The position numbers and the translations under genes are program-made. 62,391 nt of DNA, from assembly GCA_016709675.1 (NCBI GenBank), contig JADJMH010000028.1, forward strand, positions 1-62,391, written 5' to 3'. Source of the stretch: Candidatus Accumulibacter proximus (GTDB lineage Bacteria > Pseudomonadota > Gammaproteobacteria > Burkholderiales > Rhodocyclaceae). Of the stretch, positions 35,167 to 43,469 are shown in pieces. Position 1 is the first letter of the stretch, and every line of letters starts with the position of its first letter. The notes under the pieces were generated by a model. That model ran no database searches and was not told where the DNA came from. It was given only the letters and a program-made list of their open reading frames with translations.

Positions 35167-35640
35167 TTATTTTTCGCTTGATCCTTCAGAGGCCTTGTTG
35201 AACATGAACTGACTGATTAGCTTCTCCAGTACCACCGCAGACTGCGTCTTGGCGATCACCTCGCCAGCCTTCAGCATCGCCTCGTCACCGCCGGGATCGA
35301 GCCCGACGTACTGTTCGCCAAGCAAACCCGAGGTAAGGATCAGGGCGAAAGTATCCTTCGGGAAACGATAACGGCCGTCGATGTTGAACGTCACCACCGC
35401 CTCATAGGTCTCCGGGTCGAAACGGATATCGCCCACCCGACCGACCACCACACCAGCGCTCTTTACCGGGGCACGCACTTTCAGGCCACCGATGTTAACA
35501 AAGTTGGCGGTTAGTGGGTAAGTCTCCGAAAAATTTGCGGTCGCCAGATTTCCGACCTTCAGCGCCAGGAACAACAGCGAAGCAAAACCCAGGGCAACAA
35601 ACACACCGACCCAGAGGTCGAGCAACTTCCGACTCATCAA
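35167..35640 (-). CDS. mlaD: MlaD, MCE-domain subunit of the lipid transporter
   Basis: 157 residues: one membrane helix (LWVGVFVALGFASLLFLAL) and one MCE domain (FVNIGGLKVRAPVKSAGVVV, FALILTSGLLGEQYVGLDPG). MlaD forms a hexameric ring in the periplasm bound to MlaE. The C-terminal helix region EKLISQFMF matches the family. It overlaps mlaE by four bases. Confidence 0.95.
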   Translation of the reverse strand: MMSRKLLDLWVGVFVALGFASLLFLALKVGNLATANFSETYPLTANFVNIGGLKVRAPVKSAGVVVGRVGDIRFDPETYEAVVTFNIDGRYRFPKDTFALILTSGLLGEQYVGLDPGGDEAMLKAGEVIAKTQSAVVLEKLISQFMFNKASEGSSEK

Positions 35641-36449
35641 GCCTCCCGGAACATGAACGAGGTCAACACAAAGTCAAGCGCCAGGATCGCCAAAGCCGAC
35701 TTGACGACGGTGCCCTTGATCGAGCTTGAAACGCCTTCCGCAGTAGGTACCGCATCGTAACCCTCGAAGACGGCAATCAGGGAGACGGCAATGCCAAAGA
35801 CAAAACTCTTGACGATACCGCTCCAGATGTCGTATCGAAAGTCGACCGAAGCCTGCATCTGCGACCAGAACGCACCTTCATCGACGCCGATGAAGACGAC
35901 ACCGATCAGGTAGCCGCCAAACACGCCAGTGGCAGAAAACAGTGCCGCCAGCAAAGGCATCGAAATCACGCCCCCCCAGAAACGGGGCGCCACGACACGG
36001 GCAATCGGATTCACCGCCATCATGTCCATCGCAGTCAGTTGTTCAGTAGCCTTCATCAGGCCAATTTCAGCCGTGATCGACGACCCCGCACGCGAGGCGA
36101 AGAGCAGCGCAGCGACGACCGGGCCAAGCTCCCGCACCAGCGACAGCGCGACCAGAACGCCCAGCGCATCCGCAGATCCATAGCGCTGCAGTGTTTCGTA
36201 GCCCTGCATGCCCAGCACCATGCCGATGAACAGCCCGGAAACCATGATGATCAGCAGGGACTGGAAACCCGAAAAATAAACCTCCCGAATCGTCAGGCTA
36301 AAGCGCCGGAAGGACTGCCCCGACCAGATCAGCAGCATCAGGAAAAAACGGGTGGCGAAACCCAGTCGCAGCAACGCTTCGTTAACCCGGTGGCCCAGAC
36401 TGGCCACCGCCGACACGATCGCCCCCGAATCCTGCCTATCGTCACCCAT
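35637..36449 (-). CDS. mlaE: MlaE, permease subunit of the lipid transporter
   Basis: 270 residues, with about five hydrophobic segments and the MlaE family landmarks: REVYFSGFQSLLIIMVSGL, YGSADALGVLVALSLVRELG, ASRAGSSITAEIGLMKATEQ and VAPRFWGGVISMPLL. Start ATG 36449 overlaps the mlaF stop by eight bases; the upstream extension lies inside mlaF and is rejected. It is the membrane core of MlaFEDB. Confidence 0.95.
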   Translation of the reverse strand: MGDDRQDSGAIVSAVASLGHRVNEALLRLGFATRFFLMLLIWSGQSFRRFSLTIREVYFSGFQSLLIIMVSGLFIGMVLGMQGYETLQRYGSADALGVLVALSLVRELGPVVAALLFASRAGSSITAEIGLMKATEQLTAMDMMAVNPIARVVAPRFWGGVISMPLLAALFSATGVFGGYLIGVVFIGVDEGAFWSQMQASVDFRYDIWSGIVKSFVFGIAVSLIAVFEGYDAVPTAEGVSSSIKGTVVKSALAILALDFVLTSFMFREA

Positions 36450-37266
36450 GCGCGCCTTTCCCCAGCAGTTCCTGCGCGAGAGGAATAGCCGGATAGTGGA
36501 AAGGGACCGGGCCGTCAGCTTCGGCACAGACGAACTGATGGACGAAGGGATGCTTCGAAGCGCGGATTTCATCCGGCGTTCCAAGCGCGACGATTTTCCC
36601 GTCAGACATGAAATAAATGAAATCGACGATCAGCAGGGACTCCTGAATATCGTGAGTGACCATGATCGTCGTCGCGCCCAGCGCATCATTGAGCTTGCGA
36701 ATCAGCTGACCAATGACGCCCAGCGAAATCGGATCGAGACCGGCAAAAGGTTCATCATACATGATCAACATTGGGTCAAGCGCGATTGCCCGCGCCAGAG
36801 CCACCCGTCGTGCCATGCCGCCGGAAAGCTCAGCCGGCATCAGTTGATGCGCACCGCGCAGGCCAACGGCATTGAGTTTCATGAGCACCATGTCGCGAAT
36901 CAGTTCTTCCGTCAGATCAGTGTGCTCGCGCATCTGATAGGCGACGTTGTCAAACACCGAAATGTCAGTAAACAGGGCGCCAAACTGGAACAGCATGCCC
37001 ATGCGCCGGCGCAGCGCGTACAACTCGTCATCCGCCAACAGCGGCACCGACTGGCCATCGACCAGCACGTCGCCGCGGCTCGGCCTGAGCTGCCCACCGA
37101 TCAGCCGCAACAGCGTGGTCTTGCCGCAACCGGAACCGCCCATGATGGCCACGACTTTCCCGCGCGGGATCTCCAGGCTGATGCCGTCGAGGATCGGTCG
37201 ATCCTCGTAGGCAAAATCAAGATCCTTGATTTCGACAAGATTACCCGCAGGCACGGCAGTATCCAT
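36442..37266 (-). CDS. mlaF: MlaF, ATPase of the lipid transporter
   Basis: 274 residues. Walker A IMGGSGCGKTTLLRLIGG, Q-loop FQFGALFTDISVFDNV (typical MlaF), signature ELSGGMARRVALARAI, Walker B LIMYDEPFAGLDP, H-loop VTHDIQES, and a C-terminal segment HPFVHQFVCAEADGPVPFHY. First gene of mlaFEDACB. ATG 37266 is used; an in-frame TTG lies six bases upstream. An ATTATA at 37285-37290, read on the minus strand as TATAAT, could be the -10 of the operon promoter. Confidence 0.95.
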   Translation of the reverse strand: MDTAVPAGNLVEIKDLDFAYEDRPILDGISLEIPRGKVVAIMGGSGCGKTTLLRLIGGQLRPSRGDVLVDGQSVPLLADDELYALRRRMGMLFQFGALFTDISVFDNVAYQMREHTDLTEELIRDMVLMKLNAVGLRGAHQLMPAELSGGMARRVALARAIALDPMLIMYDEPFAGLDPISLGVIGQLIRKLNDALGATTIMVTHDIQESLLIVDFIYFMSDGKIVALGTPDEIRASKHPFVHQFVCAEADGPVPFHYPAIPLAQELLGKGAHG

Positions 37267-37310
37267 GGACAAAAACGAGCGCGAATTATACCTGACCGCC
37301 TTCCCGGTCG

Positions 37311-37337
37311 TTGTGAATTACTTGGCGTTAATATAAT
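37311..37337 (+). promoter_or_regulatory. Possible promoter of the sigma-54 response regulator gene
   Basis: TTGTGA at 37311-37316 and TATAAT at 37332-37337 are separated by 15 bases, a short spacer, within an AT-rich stretch unusual for this window. The start codon of the regulator is at 37387. Confidence 0.35.
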
Positions 37338-37386
37338 TGTGGAATAATGCCGGGAAGACCCTCCCCCTCGAGACGACAAGCTTTTC

Positions 37387-38844
37387 ATGCTCAACCTGCC
37401 CGGATCCTCGCTGCCCGAAAAGCCACTGCTGCTCATCGTTGATGACGACGGTCTGATCTGTGACAGCCTGAGTTTTTCGATGACACCGCTGTTTGAAGTG
37501 GTCACCAGCCATTCTCGCCCGCACTGCCTGCAACTGCTCCGGCAATTGCGCAGAACGCCGGAACTGGCGCTGGTTGACCTCGGCCTGCCACCTGTGCCGC
37601 ACCGTCCGGATGAGGGTTTTGCGCTGATTTCCGACCTGCTGAAAGTGGCACCAGAGATCCGCATCGTTGTCCTCTCGGGCCAAAGCGATGACGGTAATGC
37701 GCGCCATGCTCGCACGCTCGGCGCAGCCGACTTTGTCGCCAAGCCCTGCGATCCCGGCGACCTCCAGCAGATCCTCAAGCGCACACTGGCCTTTCGTGCG
37801 CTCGACGAAAGGCACCGGGAAGGCGCTTCGCCTCTGCTCGGCAACAGCCCGGCAATGCAGAAGCTCCGGGTGCAACTCCGGCAATATGCCGATCTGCCTT
37901 TCCCGGTCCTGATCGAGGGCGAGTCGGGTAGCGGCAAGGAGATCATTGCCTCCGGTTGCCTGCATTACGAAACCAGACGCCGACTACGGCCATTTCTGGC
38001 GCTCAATTGTGCAGCGATATCGCCCAATCTGGTTGAAGCCATCTTGTTTGGCTATGCCAGGGGCGCGTTTACCGGCGCCATCACGACCAAAGCCGGTTAC
38101 TTCGAAGATGCCGCCGACGGCACGCTTTTTCTCGACGAGATCGGCGAACTGGCCCTGGACCTGCAGGCGAAGCTGCTGCGAGTGTTGGAGAACGGCGAGT
38201 ACCAGCGGGTGGGCGAAACCCAGAAGCGGGTCAGCCAGGCACGCATCATCGCCGCCACCAACCGCGACCTGCGCAAGGAGGTCAGGGCCGGCAACTTCCG
38301 CGCCGACCTCTATCACCGCCTGTCGGTCTGTTCCATTGCGGCTCCGCCCTTGCGCGAGATGGAGGACGACAGGCTGCTCCTGCTCGACCACTTCCGGCGA
38401 CACTATGCGGCCCAGACGCAACAACAGCCGTTCAGGCTGTCTACGGCAGCGGAAGCCCTTGTTTGCGGCTACGCTTTCCCCGGCAATGTCCGTGAGTTGC
38501 GCAACATCGTCATCCGCCTGACCACCAGGCACCCGGGCCAGCTGATCGATGGCGCAGCGCTTGAGGCAGAACTCGATCTGCCCGACGATCTGCCGAGCGG
38601 CTCGGCCAATCCAGCCACCGCCGACGACGAGGCAACCGGCGACGCGATCATCGCTGCAGCCACCCATCGCCTGCGGCGACGAGAACCCTTCAGCCTTGAT
38701 CGGCTGCTCGATGCCACCGAACGTGGCTACATCGAGGCGGCACTGAAACTGGCGCATGGCAACGTCAGTCAGGCAGCACGCCTGCTCGGCATCCACCGGA
38801 CGACGCTCTACAACCGTATGGAAGCCACGGCACGCGAGCCATGA
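37387..38844 (+). CDS. Sigma-54-dependent response regulator at the head of the pilus locus
   Basis: 485 residues. The receiver (about 12-140) has phosphoacceptor D64 in LALVDLGLPPVPHRPDEG, with the extra loop after the Asp seen in PrsR-type regulators. The AAA domain (about 155-390) has Walker A GESGSGKE near 178-185, the sigma-54 contact motif GAFTGA at 226-231, Walker B TLFLDEIGEL and R-finger region. The C-terminal Fis-type helix-turn-helix is NVSQAARLLGIHRTTLYNR. It should activate RpoN-dependent promoters when phosphorylated. The next gene overlaps its end (ATGA), and a sigma-54-type promoter precedes the pilin gene at the far end of the locus. Confidence 0.92.
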   Translation: MLNLPGSSLPEKPLLLIVDDDGLICDSLSFSMTPLFEVVTSHSRPHCLQLLRQLRRTPELALVDLGLPPVPHRPDEGFALISDLLKVAPEIRIVVLSGQSDDGNARHARTLGAADFVAKPCDPGDLQQILKRTLAFRALDERHREGASPLLGNSPAMQKLRVQLRQYADLPFPVLIEGESGSGKEIIASGCLHYETRRRLRPFLALNCAAISPNLVEAILFGYARGAFTGAITTKAGYFEDAADGTLFLDEIGELALDLQAKLLRVLENGEYQRVGETQKRVSQARIIAATNRDLRKEVRAGNFRADLYHRLSVCSIAAPPLREMEDDRLLLLDHFRRHYAAQTQQQPFRLSTAAEALVCGYAFPGNVRELRNIVIRLTTRHPGQLIDGAALEAELDLPDDLPSGSANPATADDEATGDAIIAAATHRLRRREPFSLDRLLDATERGYIEAALKLAHGNVSQAARLLGIHRTTLYNRMEATAREP

Positions 38845-40292
38845 TTTATCTCGATCATTTCGGACTGCAGCAAGCGCCGTTCCGCATCACGCCGCACACC
38901 GAGTTCTTCTTTGCCGGCGCCAACCGCGGTGCCACGCTCGAAGCACTGATCTACGCCATCACCCACGATGAGGGCATCGTCAAGGTCAGCGGCGAGGTCG
39001 GAAGCGGCAAGACCATGCTCTGCCGCATGCTGCTCGAAAGGCTCCCGGACAACGTTGAAACGGTTTATCTGGCCAACCCCATGCTATCGCGCGACGAGAT
39101 CCTCCTGGCCATCGCCGCCGAACTGCGGCTTCCTCTGCCGGAAGGGCACGGGCACCTTCTGCTGCGCGCCTTGCAGGCGCGTCTGCTCGAAATCTATGCT
39201 GCCGGCCGCCAGGTCGTCGCCCTGATCGACGAGGCGCACGCCATGCCCGCGGAAGCTCTGGAAGAGATCCGCCTGCTTTCGAACCTTGAATCGAGCCAGC
39301 ACAAGCTGCTGCAGATCGTGCTTTTCGGCCAGCCTGAACTCGACCAGCGTCTGAGTGAAAACGCCATGCGCCAGCTCAACGACCGCATCACGCACAATTT
39401 CAGGCTGGAACCGCTGCACCGCCGGGACGTCGCGGTGTACCTGATGTTCCGGCTGCGCGCGGCCGCCTACCGCGGGCCCGACCTGTTCAGCAGGCAGGCG
39501 ATCGAGCTGATCAGCAAGGCCTCCGAAGGGCTTACCCGGCGAATCAATATCCTTGCGGACAAGGCGCTGCTTGCCGCGTTCTCCGACGGGGTGCACCAGG
39601 TCAACGGCAAGCAGGTTCGGGCGGCGATACGTGATGCGCAGTTCAGGCGAATCGATGCTCCCGCCGGAATCAGGTGGTGGATAGGCGCAGGCGCGGCCGC
39701 AGCCCTCGGTACAATAGCCGGCCTGGCCTACCTTGCCGGAAGCTACAGCGCGGCCCGCCAGGTCAGGCCGGAGTCGCCGATCGACGCCGCGCAGAACCCC
39801 GCGGCGCCGGTGGTGACGGCGCCGCAGCCGCCAACACCACCCGTCCATGAGCCATCAGCGTCGTCATCGCCGGCTACACTGTCCGGGCCTTCTACGGTAC
39901 CTCCCAAGGTGACTGCGCCAGAAACGGCAATGGTCAGTGCCGAAGTATACGTCAGCCTTGACGCGCGAATTGCCGCCACCGAACAGTGGTTGAAACAGAC
40001 CCCGGACAGCCACCATTTCATACAGTTGCTCGTGACGGATGCCGCCAGCCACGGGAAGGTGGCGGACTTTATTGCCAATAGCGCTGGAACCCTCGACTTG
40101 CGGCAGGTCCGGGTCTATCGTTCCAGTATTGGCGGCAGGATGCGATTGGGCGTCATCTACGGTGACTACCCTTCCCGCGACCAAGCGAACGCTGCGCTGG
40201 CGACGCTTGGCGAGATCAGCCCGTCGAACAGGCCTTACGTGCGAGCAGTCGCCAGGTTGCGCTCGCCGCGGGCGACTGAAAGAGACTCCTAA
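38841..40292 (+). CDS. ExeA/MshM-like AAA ATPase with C-terminal SPOR domain
   Basis: 483 residues. The N-terminal ATPase (about 1-270) has SGEVGSGKTMLCRMLLERL, VALIDEAHAMP and the family opening YLDHFGLQQAPFRITPH. One membrane helix follows (WIGAGAAAALGTIAGLAYLAG, near 275-300), then a Pro/Ala-rich linker and a SPOR-like domain (about 390-475: FIQLLVTDAASHGKVADFI, VIYGDYPSRDQANAALATLG). SPOR domains bind denuded peptidoglycan. Together this resembles MshM or ExeA/GspA, which help a secretin cross the wall. It overlaps the regulator gene by four bases and precedes the secretin gene. Confidence 0.85.
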   Translation: MIYLDHFGLQQAPFRITPHTEFFFAGANRGATLEALIYAITHDEGIVKVSGEVGSGKTMLCRMLLERLPDNVETVYLANPMLSRDEILLAIAAELRLPLPEGHGHLLLRALQARLLEIYAAGRQVVALIDEAHAMPAEALEEIRLLSNLESSQHKLLQIVLFGQPELDQRLSENAMRQLNDRITHNFRLEPLHRRDVAVYLMFRLRAAAYRGPDLFSRQAIELISKASEGLTRRINILADKALLAAFSDGVHQVNGKQVRAAIRDAQFRRIDAPAGIRWWIGAGAAAALGTIAGLAYLAGSYSAARQVRPESPIDAAQNPAAPVVTAPQPPTPPVHEPSASSSPATLSGPSTVPPKVTAPETAMVSAEVYVSLDARIAATEQWLKQTPDSHHFIQLLVTDAASHGKVADFIANSAGTLDLRQVRVYRSSIGGRMRLGVIYGDYPSRDQANAALATLGEISPSNRPYVRAVARLRSPRATERDS

Positions 40293-40371
40293 CACAATTC
40301 AAATCATGCACTTGTATCGCAGCCCTGGCGTGCTATGATGACATTTGTCTTTGACCGGATCGAGCTTGAGC

Positions 40372-42189
40372 GTGTCTCCGAGAACCCTTGACAGCGTCCT
40401 TCTTGTGCTGCTGCTTGCCGGGTGCACACCGACCACCCTGAGCACCGGGCCGTCAGCCGGACACCTGCAGGCAGACAATCTTGCCCGCCCGCAGGGAGCG
40501 ATTCCCCAGCCCGTTCAGCAAAGCGTCTCGCTACCCAGGCCGAGAACGACCGCCAGAACCGAGACCTACAGCGTCGTCGTCAATAATGTCAAAGTCCATG
40601 ATCTGCTGTTCGCGCTGGCGCGCGACGCCAAACTCAACGTGGACATCCACCCCGGGATCACGGGCACCGTAACGCTCAATGCCATTGACCAGACGCTGCC
40701 GCAACTGCTTACCCGTATCGCCAAACAGGTGGACATGCGCTTCGAGATGGACGGCCCGAACCTCGTCGTGATGCCCGACTCTCCCTATCTGAAGAATTAC
40801 AAGGTCGACTACGTCAATGTATCGCGTGACGTCCTTGGCACCGTTTCGACCAATACCCAGATCTCGACCAGTGCGCTGGCGACGGGCAGTGGGGGAGCCG
40901 CGGGTACCGGAAATACGTCACGCATTCAGATCGACAACAAGTCAAAGAACCGTTTCTGGGAATCTCTGGAAAAGAACCTGAAGGACCTGCTGCACGAAAC
41001 GGACAAGGTTTTCCCGGAAGGATCAACGGAGACAGTGACCGAACAAAGCGCCTCACAGACCACGACCGGCACAGGTGCCCCAGCGCCAACACCCACCGCC
41101 GCTCGCGGCAGCCAGGTAGTGCAAACGCTGGCGGGCAGCCCCAATCCTGCAACGCTCCAGAACACCGGTGCAACGGTCGTCAAGCGGATGACCTTTCGTG
41201 AAGCAGCATCGGTCATCGCCAACCCCGAAGCCGGGGTAATCACGGTCAGAGCCACCGCCAGACAACACGAAAAAGTCCAGGAGTTCCTCGATCGCGTGAT
41301 GAGCAGCGCCCGGCGGCAGGTACTGATTGAAGCGACGATCATCGAAGTCACGCTGTCCGATGGTTACCAGCAGGGAATCGAGTGGAGCAGGTTGACCAGC
41401 GGCACCGAGTACAGCGTCAGCAGACCCGGCGTGACAACCAACGTCGGCAGCGCCGTAACCCCGTATGTCATCAAGTATCGCGACATCAACCCGCTCAACC
41501 TGCTCGCCACCGTCGAACTGCTACGTGCCTTTGGTACCGTCAAGGTGCTCTCCAGTCCAAAGTTGGCGGTCCTCAATAACCAGGCAGCGACCCTCAAGGT
41601 ATCGGAGGATTTTGTTTATTTCAACGTCAAGCAGGATTCAGTTCCGGGTGGCCCCAACACCAACGCGACCGTCACGACCACGACCACGCCGCAGTCAGTT
41701 TCGATCGGTTTTTTCATGAGCCTGACAGCGCAGATCAGCGACAGCGGTACGGTCACTTTGAACGTTCGACCCTCGATTTCGAGTATCGCGGAACTCAAGC
41801 AGGACCCCAATCCGGCTTTGGCAGCGAATAACATTAAGAACCTGGTGCCGCAGATCCGCATGCGCGAGATTGAGTCGATGCTGCGCGTCGAAAGCGGCGA
41901 CATCGCCGTCCTTGGAGGTCTGATGGAGGATCGGCTGGACAACCGGGTGGGTCGCCTGCCGGGTCTGGGTGACGTTCCCTTTCTTGGCGAAGTGTTCAAC
42001 ACGCGTAACAACTCCTCAACCAAGACCGAACTGGTCGTTCTGCTACGTCCGACGGTGATCAAGGACGCGTCGATCGAGGGTGACTTCAGTAGCTTCAGGG
42101 AGTCTCTGCCGAACAAGGATTTCTTCTCGAGCGATCAGGTTTTCCGGCCTTTCTCACTTCCCCAACAGCGTCCGGAGCCGCTGCAGTGA
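40372..42189 (+). CDS. mshL: MshL-like pilus secretin
   Basis: About 605 residues: a lipoprotein signal ending LLLAGC, a secretin/TonB short N-terminal domain (SVVVNNVKVHDLLFALARDA), a Ser/Thr/Gln-rich middle, then a secretin domain with MTFREAASVIANPEAGVITV, RRQVLIEATIIEVTLSDGYQ, VLSSPKLAVLNNQAATLKV and VLGGLMEDRLDNRVGRLPGLG. It forms the outer-membrane gate for the pilus. I chose GTG 40372, which gives a short lipoprotein signal; TTG codons at 40345 and 40366 are alternatives. Its stop overlaps the start of the mshN-like gene. Confidence 0.92.
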   Translation: MSPRTLDSVLLVLLLAGCTPTTLSTGPSAGHLQADNLARPQGAIPQPVQQSVSLPRPRTTARTETYSVVVNNVKVHDLLFALARDAKLNVDIHPGITGTVTLNAIDQTLPQLLTRIAKQVDMRFEMDGPNLVVMPDSPYLKNYKVDYVNVSRDVLGTVSTNTQISTSALATGSGGAAGTGNTSRIQIDNKSKNRFWESLEKNLKDLLHETDKVFPEGSTETVTEQSASQTTTGTGAPAPTPTAARGSQVVQTLAGSPNPATLQNTGATVVKRMTFREAASVIANPEAGVITVRATARQHEKVQEFLDRVMSSARRQVLIEATIIEVTLSDGYQQGIEWSRLTSGTEYSVSRPGVTTNVGSAVTPYVIKYRDINPLNLLATVELLRAFGTVKVLSSPKLAVLNNQAATLKVSEDFVYFNVKQDSVPGGPNTNATVTTTTTPQSVSIGFFMSLTAQISDSGTVTLNVRPSISSIAELKQDPNPALAANNIKNLVPQIRMREIESMLRVESGDIAVLGGLMEDRLDNRVGRLPGLGDVPFLGEVFNTRNNSSTKTELVVLLRPTVIKDASIEGDFSSFRESLPNKDFFSSDQVFRPFSLPQQRPEPLQ

Positions 42190-43421
42190 GCCTGCTGATG
42201 GATGCCCTGCGGCGAGCGGAGGAGGCCAAGCGGCTGGCCAACCCGAGCAACGAGCCAGCTCCCGTCGCGTCGCCGGACGACCTGACCCTCGCCCCGCTGG
42301 AACCGCCTTCGCGACCACACGTCCGGTCGCTACCGCCGCTCTCCAGGCATCTCGATTCTGTCGACGCGGATCTGGCATCGGCAGCCGGGACGGCGCCGCC
42401 AGGCAGGAGCACCGCAAGACCGGGCACAACGCCGACAAACCATGGGACTCGTGAAACCGCCGAACGAACAGCGGCGAGGAACGTGTTTGCCGTCAAGCAG
42501 CCACCCCGGTCCCGCACCTCGCTGTGGCTTTTCCTTGGACTGGGAGGCCTGGCGACGCTGGCCATTGGCAGCTACTTCTGGTGGCAGTTGCAGTCGCTCT
42601 CGAACGCCTCGCTGGTCGTGGCGACCCCGCCGATGCGGCCAACAAACCCGTCGCCTGCCCCGGCATTAGCGGCCAACGTGGCGGCCACGCGTGTGCCGCC
42701 GACGCCAGCGCCGCAGCCCCTTCCGACATCCTCGCCGGAACCGCCGCCCTCGCCCAGGGCAGCTGCCCCCGTGTCGTCGCCTGCGCGGGGACAAGCTGCC
42801 AGCACCCTGCCACGCCAGGAAGCCGCCTTGTTCCGTGCGAGCAACAGCCGGGCAAAACAGGACCAGACGCTCAACCAAGCCTACGAAGCCTGGCAGGCCA
42901 ACCGGCTGGACGACGCCCGCCGCGGCTACGATCAGGTTCTGCGCAGCGATCCCTGGAATACCGACGCGCTCCTCGGCCTGGCCGCGATCGCGACTCGCCA
43001 GGGCCAGGCCGAGCGGGCGCAGGAACTGTACCTGCGGGTGCTCGAAGCCGACCCCGGCGACGTCACTGCCCAGGCGGCGTTGATCAGCCTGCGTGGCCAC
43101 AGCGAGACGGGGCAGTCTGAAAGCCGTTTGAAGACCTTGCTCGCCGGGCAGCCGGACGCTTCTGCGCTGCATTTCGCGTTGGGCAATCTGTATGCCCGGC
43201 AGGGTCGCTGGACTGAAGCGCAGCAGGCCTATTTTCAGGCCTATGCCCTGGAACCGGACAACGGCGATTACCTGTTCAACGTCGCCGTCAGCCTCGATCA
43301 TCTCCGCCAGAGCAAGCTGGCGGCACAGTATTACCGGATGGCGTTGAGCGCTGCCGAGACTCGGCGCAGCGCCTTCAACACGGATGCTGCTGGAAAGCGC
43401 ATTCTTGAACTGCAGCCGTGA
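42186..43421 (+). CDS. mshN: MshN-like TPR protein
   Basis: 411 residues. The start MSLLMDALRRAEEAKR is typical for MshN and GspA/B-like proteins. A Pro-rich cytosolic region, one membrane helix (LWLFLGLGGLATLAIGSYFW near 112-131), a Pro/Ala/Ser linker, and several TPR repeats follow (LNQAYEAWQANRLDDARRGY, DALLGLAAIATRQGQAERA, LHFALGNLYARQGRWTEA). It is likely a periplasmic scaffold of the assembly machine. GTG start overlapping the secretin stop (GTGA). Confidence 0.85.
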   Translation: MSLLMDALRRAEEAKRLANPSNEPAPVASPDDLTLAPLEPPSRPHVRSLPPLSRHLDSVDADLASAAGTAPPGRSTARPGTTPTNHGTRETAERTAARNVFAVKQPPRSRTSLWLFLGLGGLATLAIGSYFWWQLQSLSNASLVVATPPMRPTNPSPAPALAANVAATRVPPTPAPQPLPTSSPEPPPSPRAAAPVSSPARGQAASTLPRQEAALFRASNSRAKQDQTLNQAYEAWQANRLDDARRGYDQVLRSDPWNTDALLGLAAIATRQGQAERAQELYLRVLEADPGDVTAQAALISLRGHSETGQSESRLKTLLAGQPDASALHFALGNLYARQGRWTEAQQAYFQAYALEPDNGDYLFNVAVSLDHLRQSKLAAQYYRMALSAAETRRSAFNTDAAGKRILELQP

Positions 43422-43469
43422 TGCAGTCAGCGTGCTACGATCCGGCGACCTGAGTTGGCTGCCAAACCA

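Noticed and set aside
36352..37347. A 331-codon plus-strand frame opposite mlaF
   Set aside because: Shadow of mlaF, which has complete ABC motifs.
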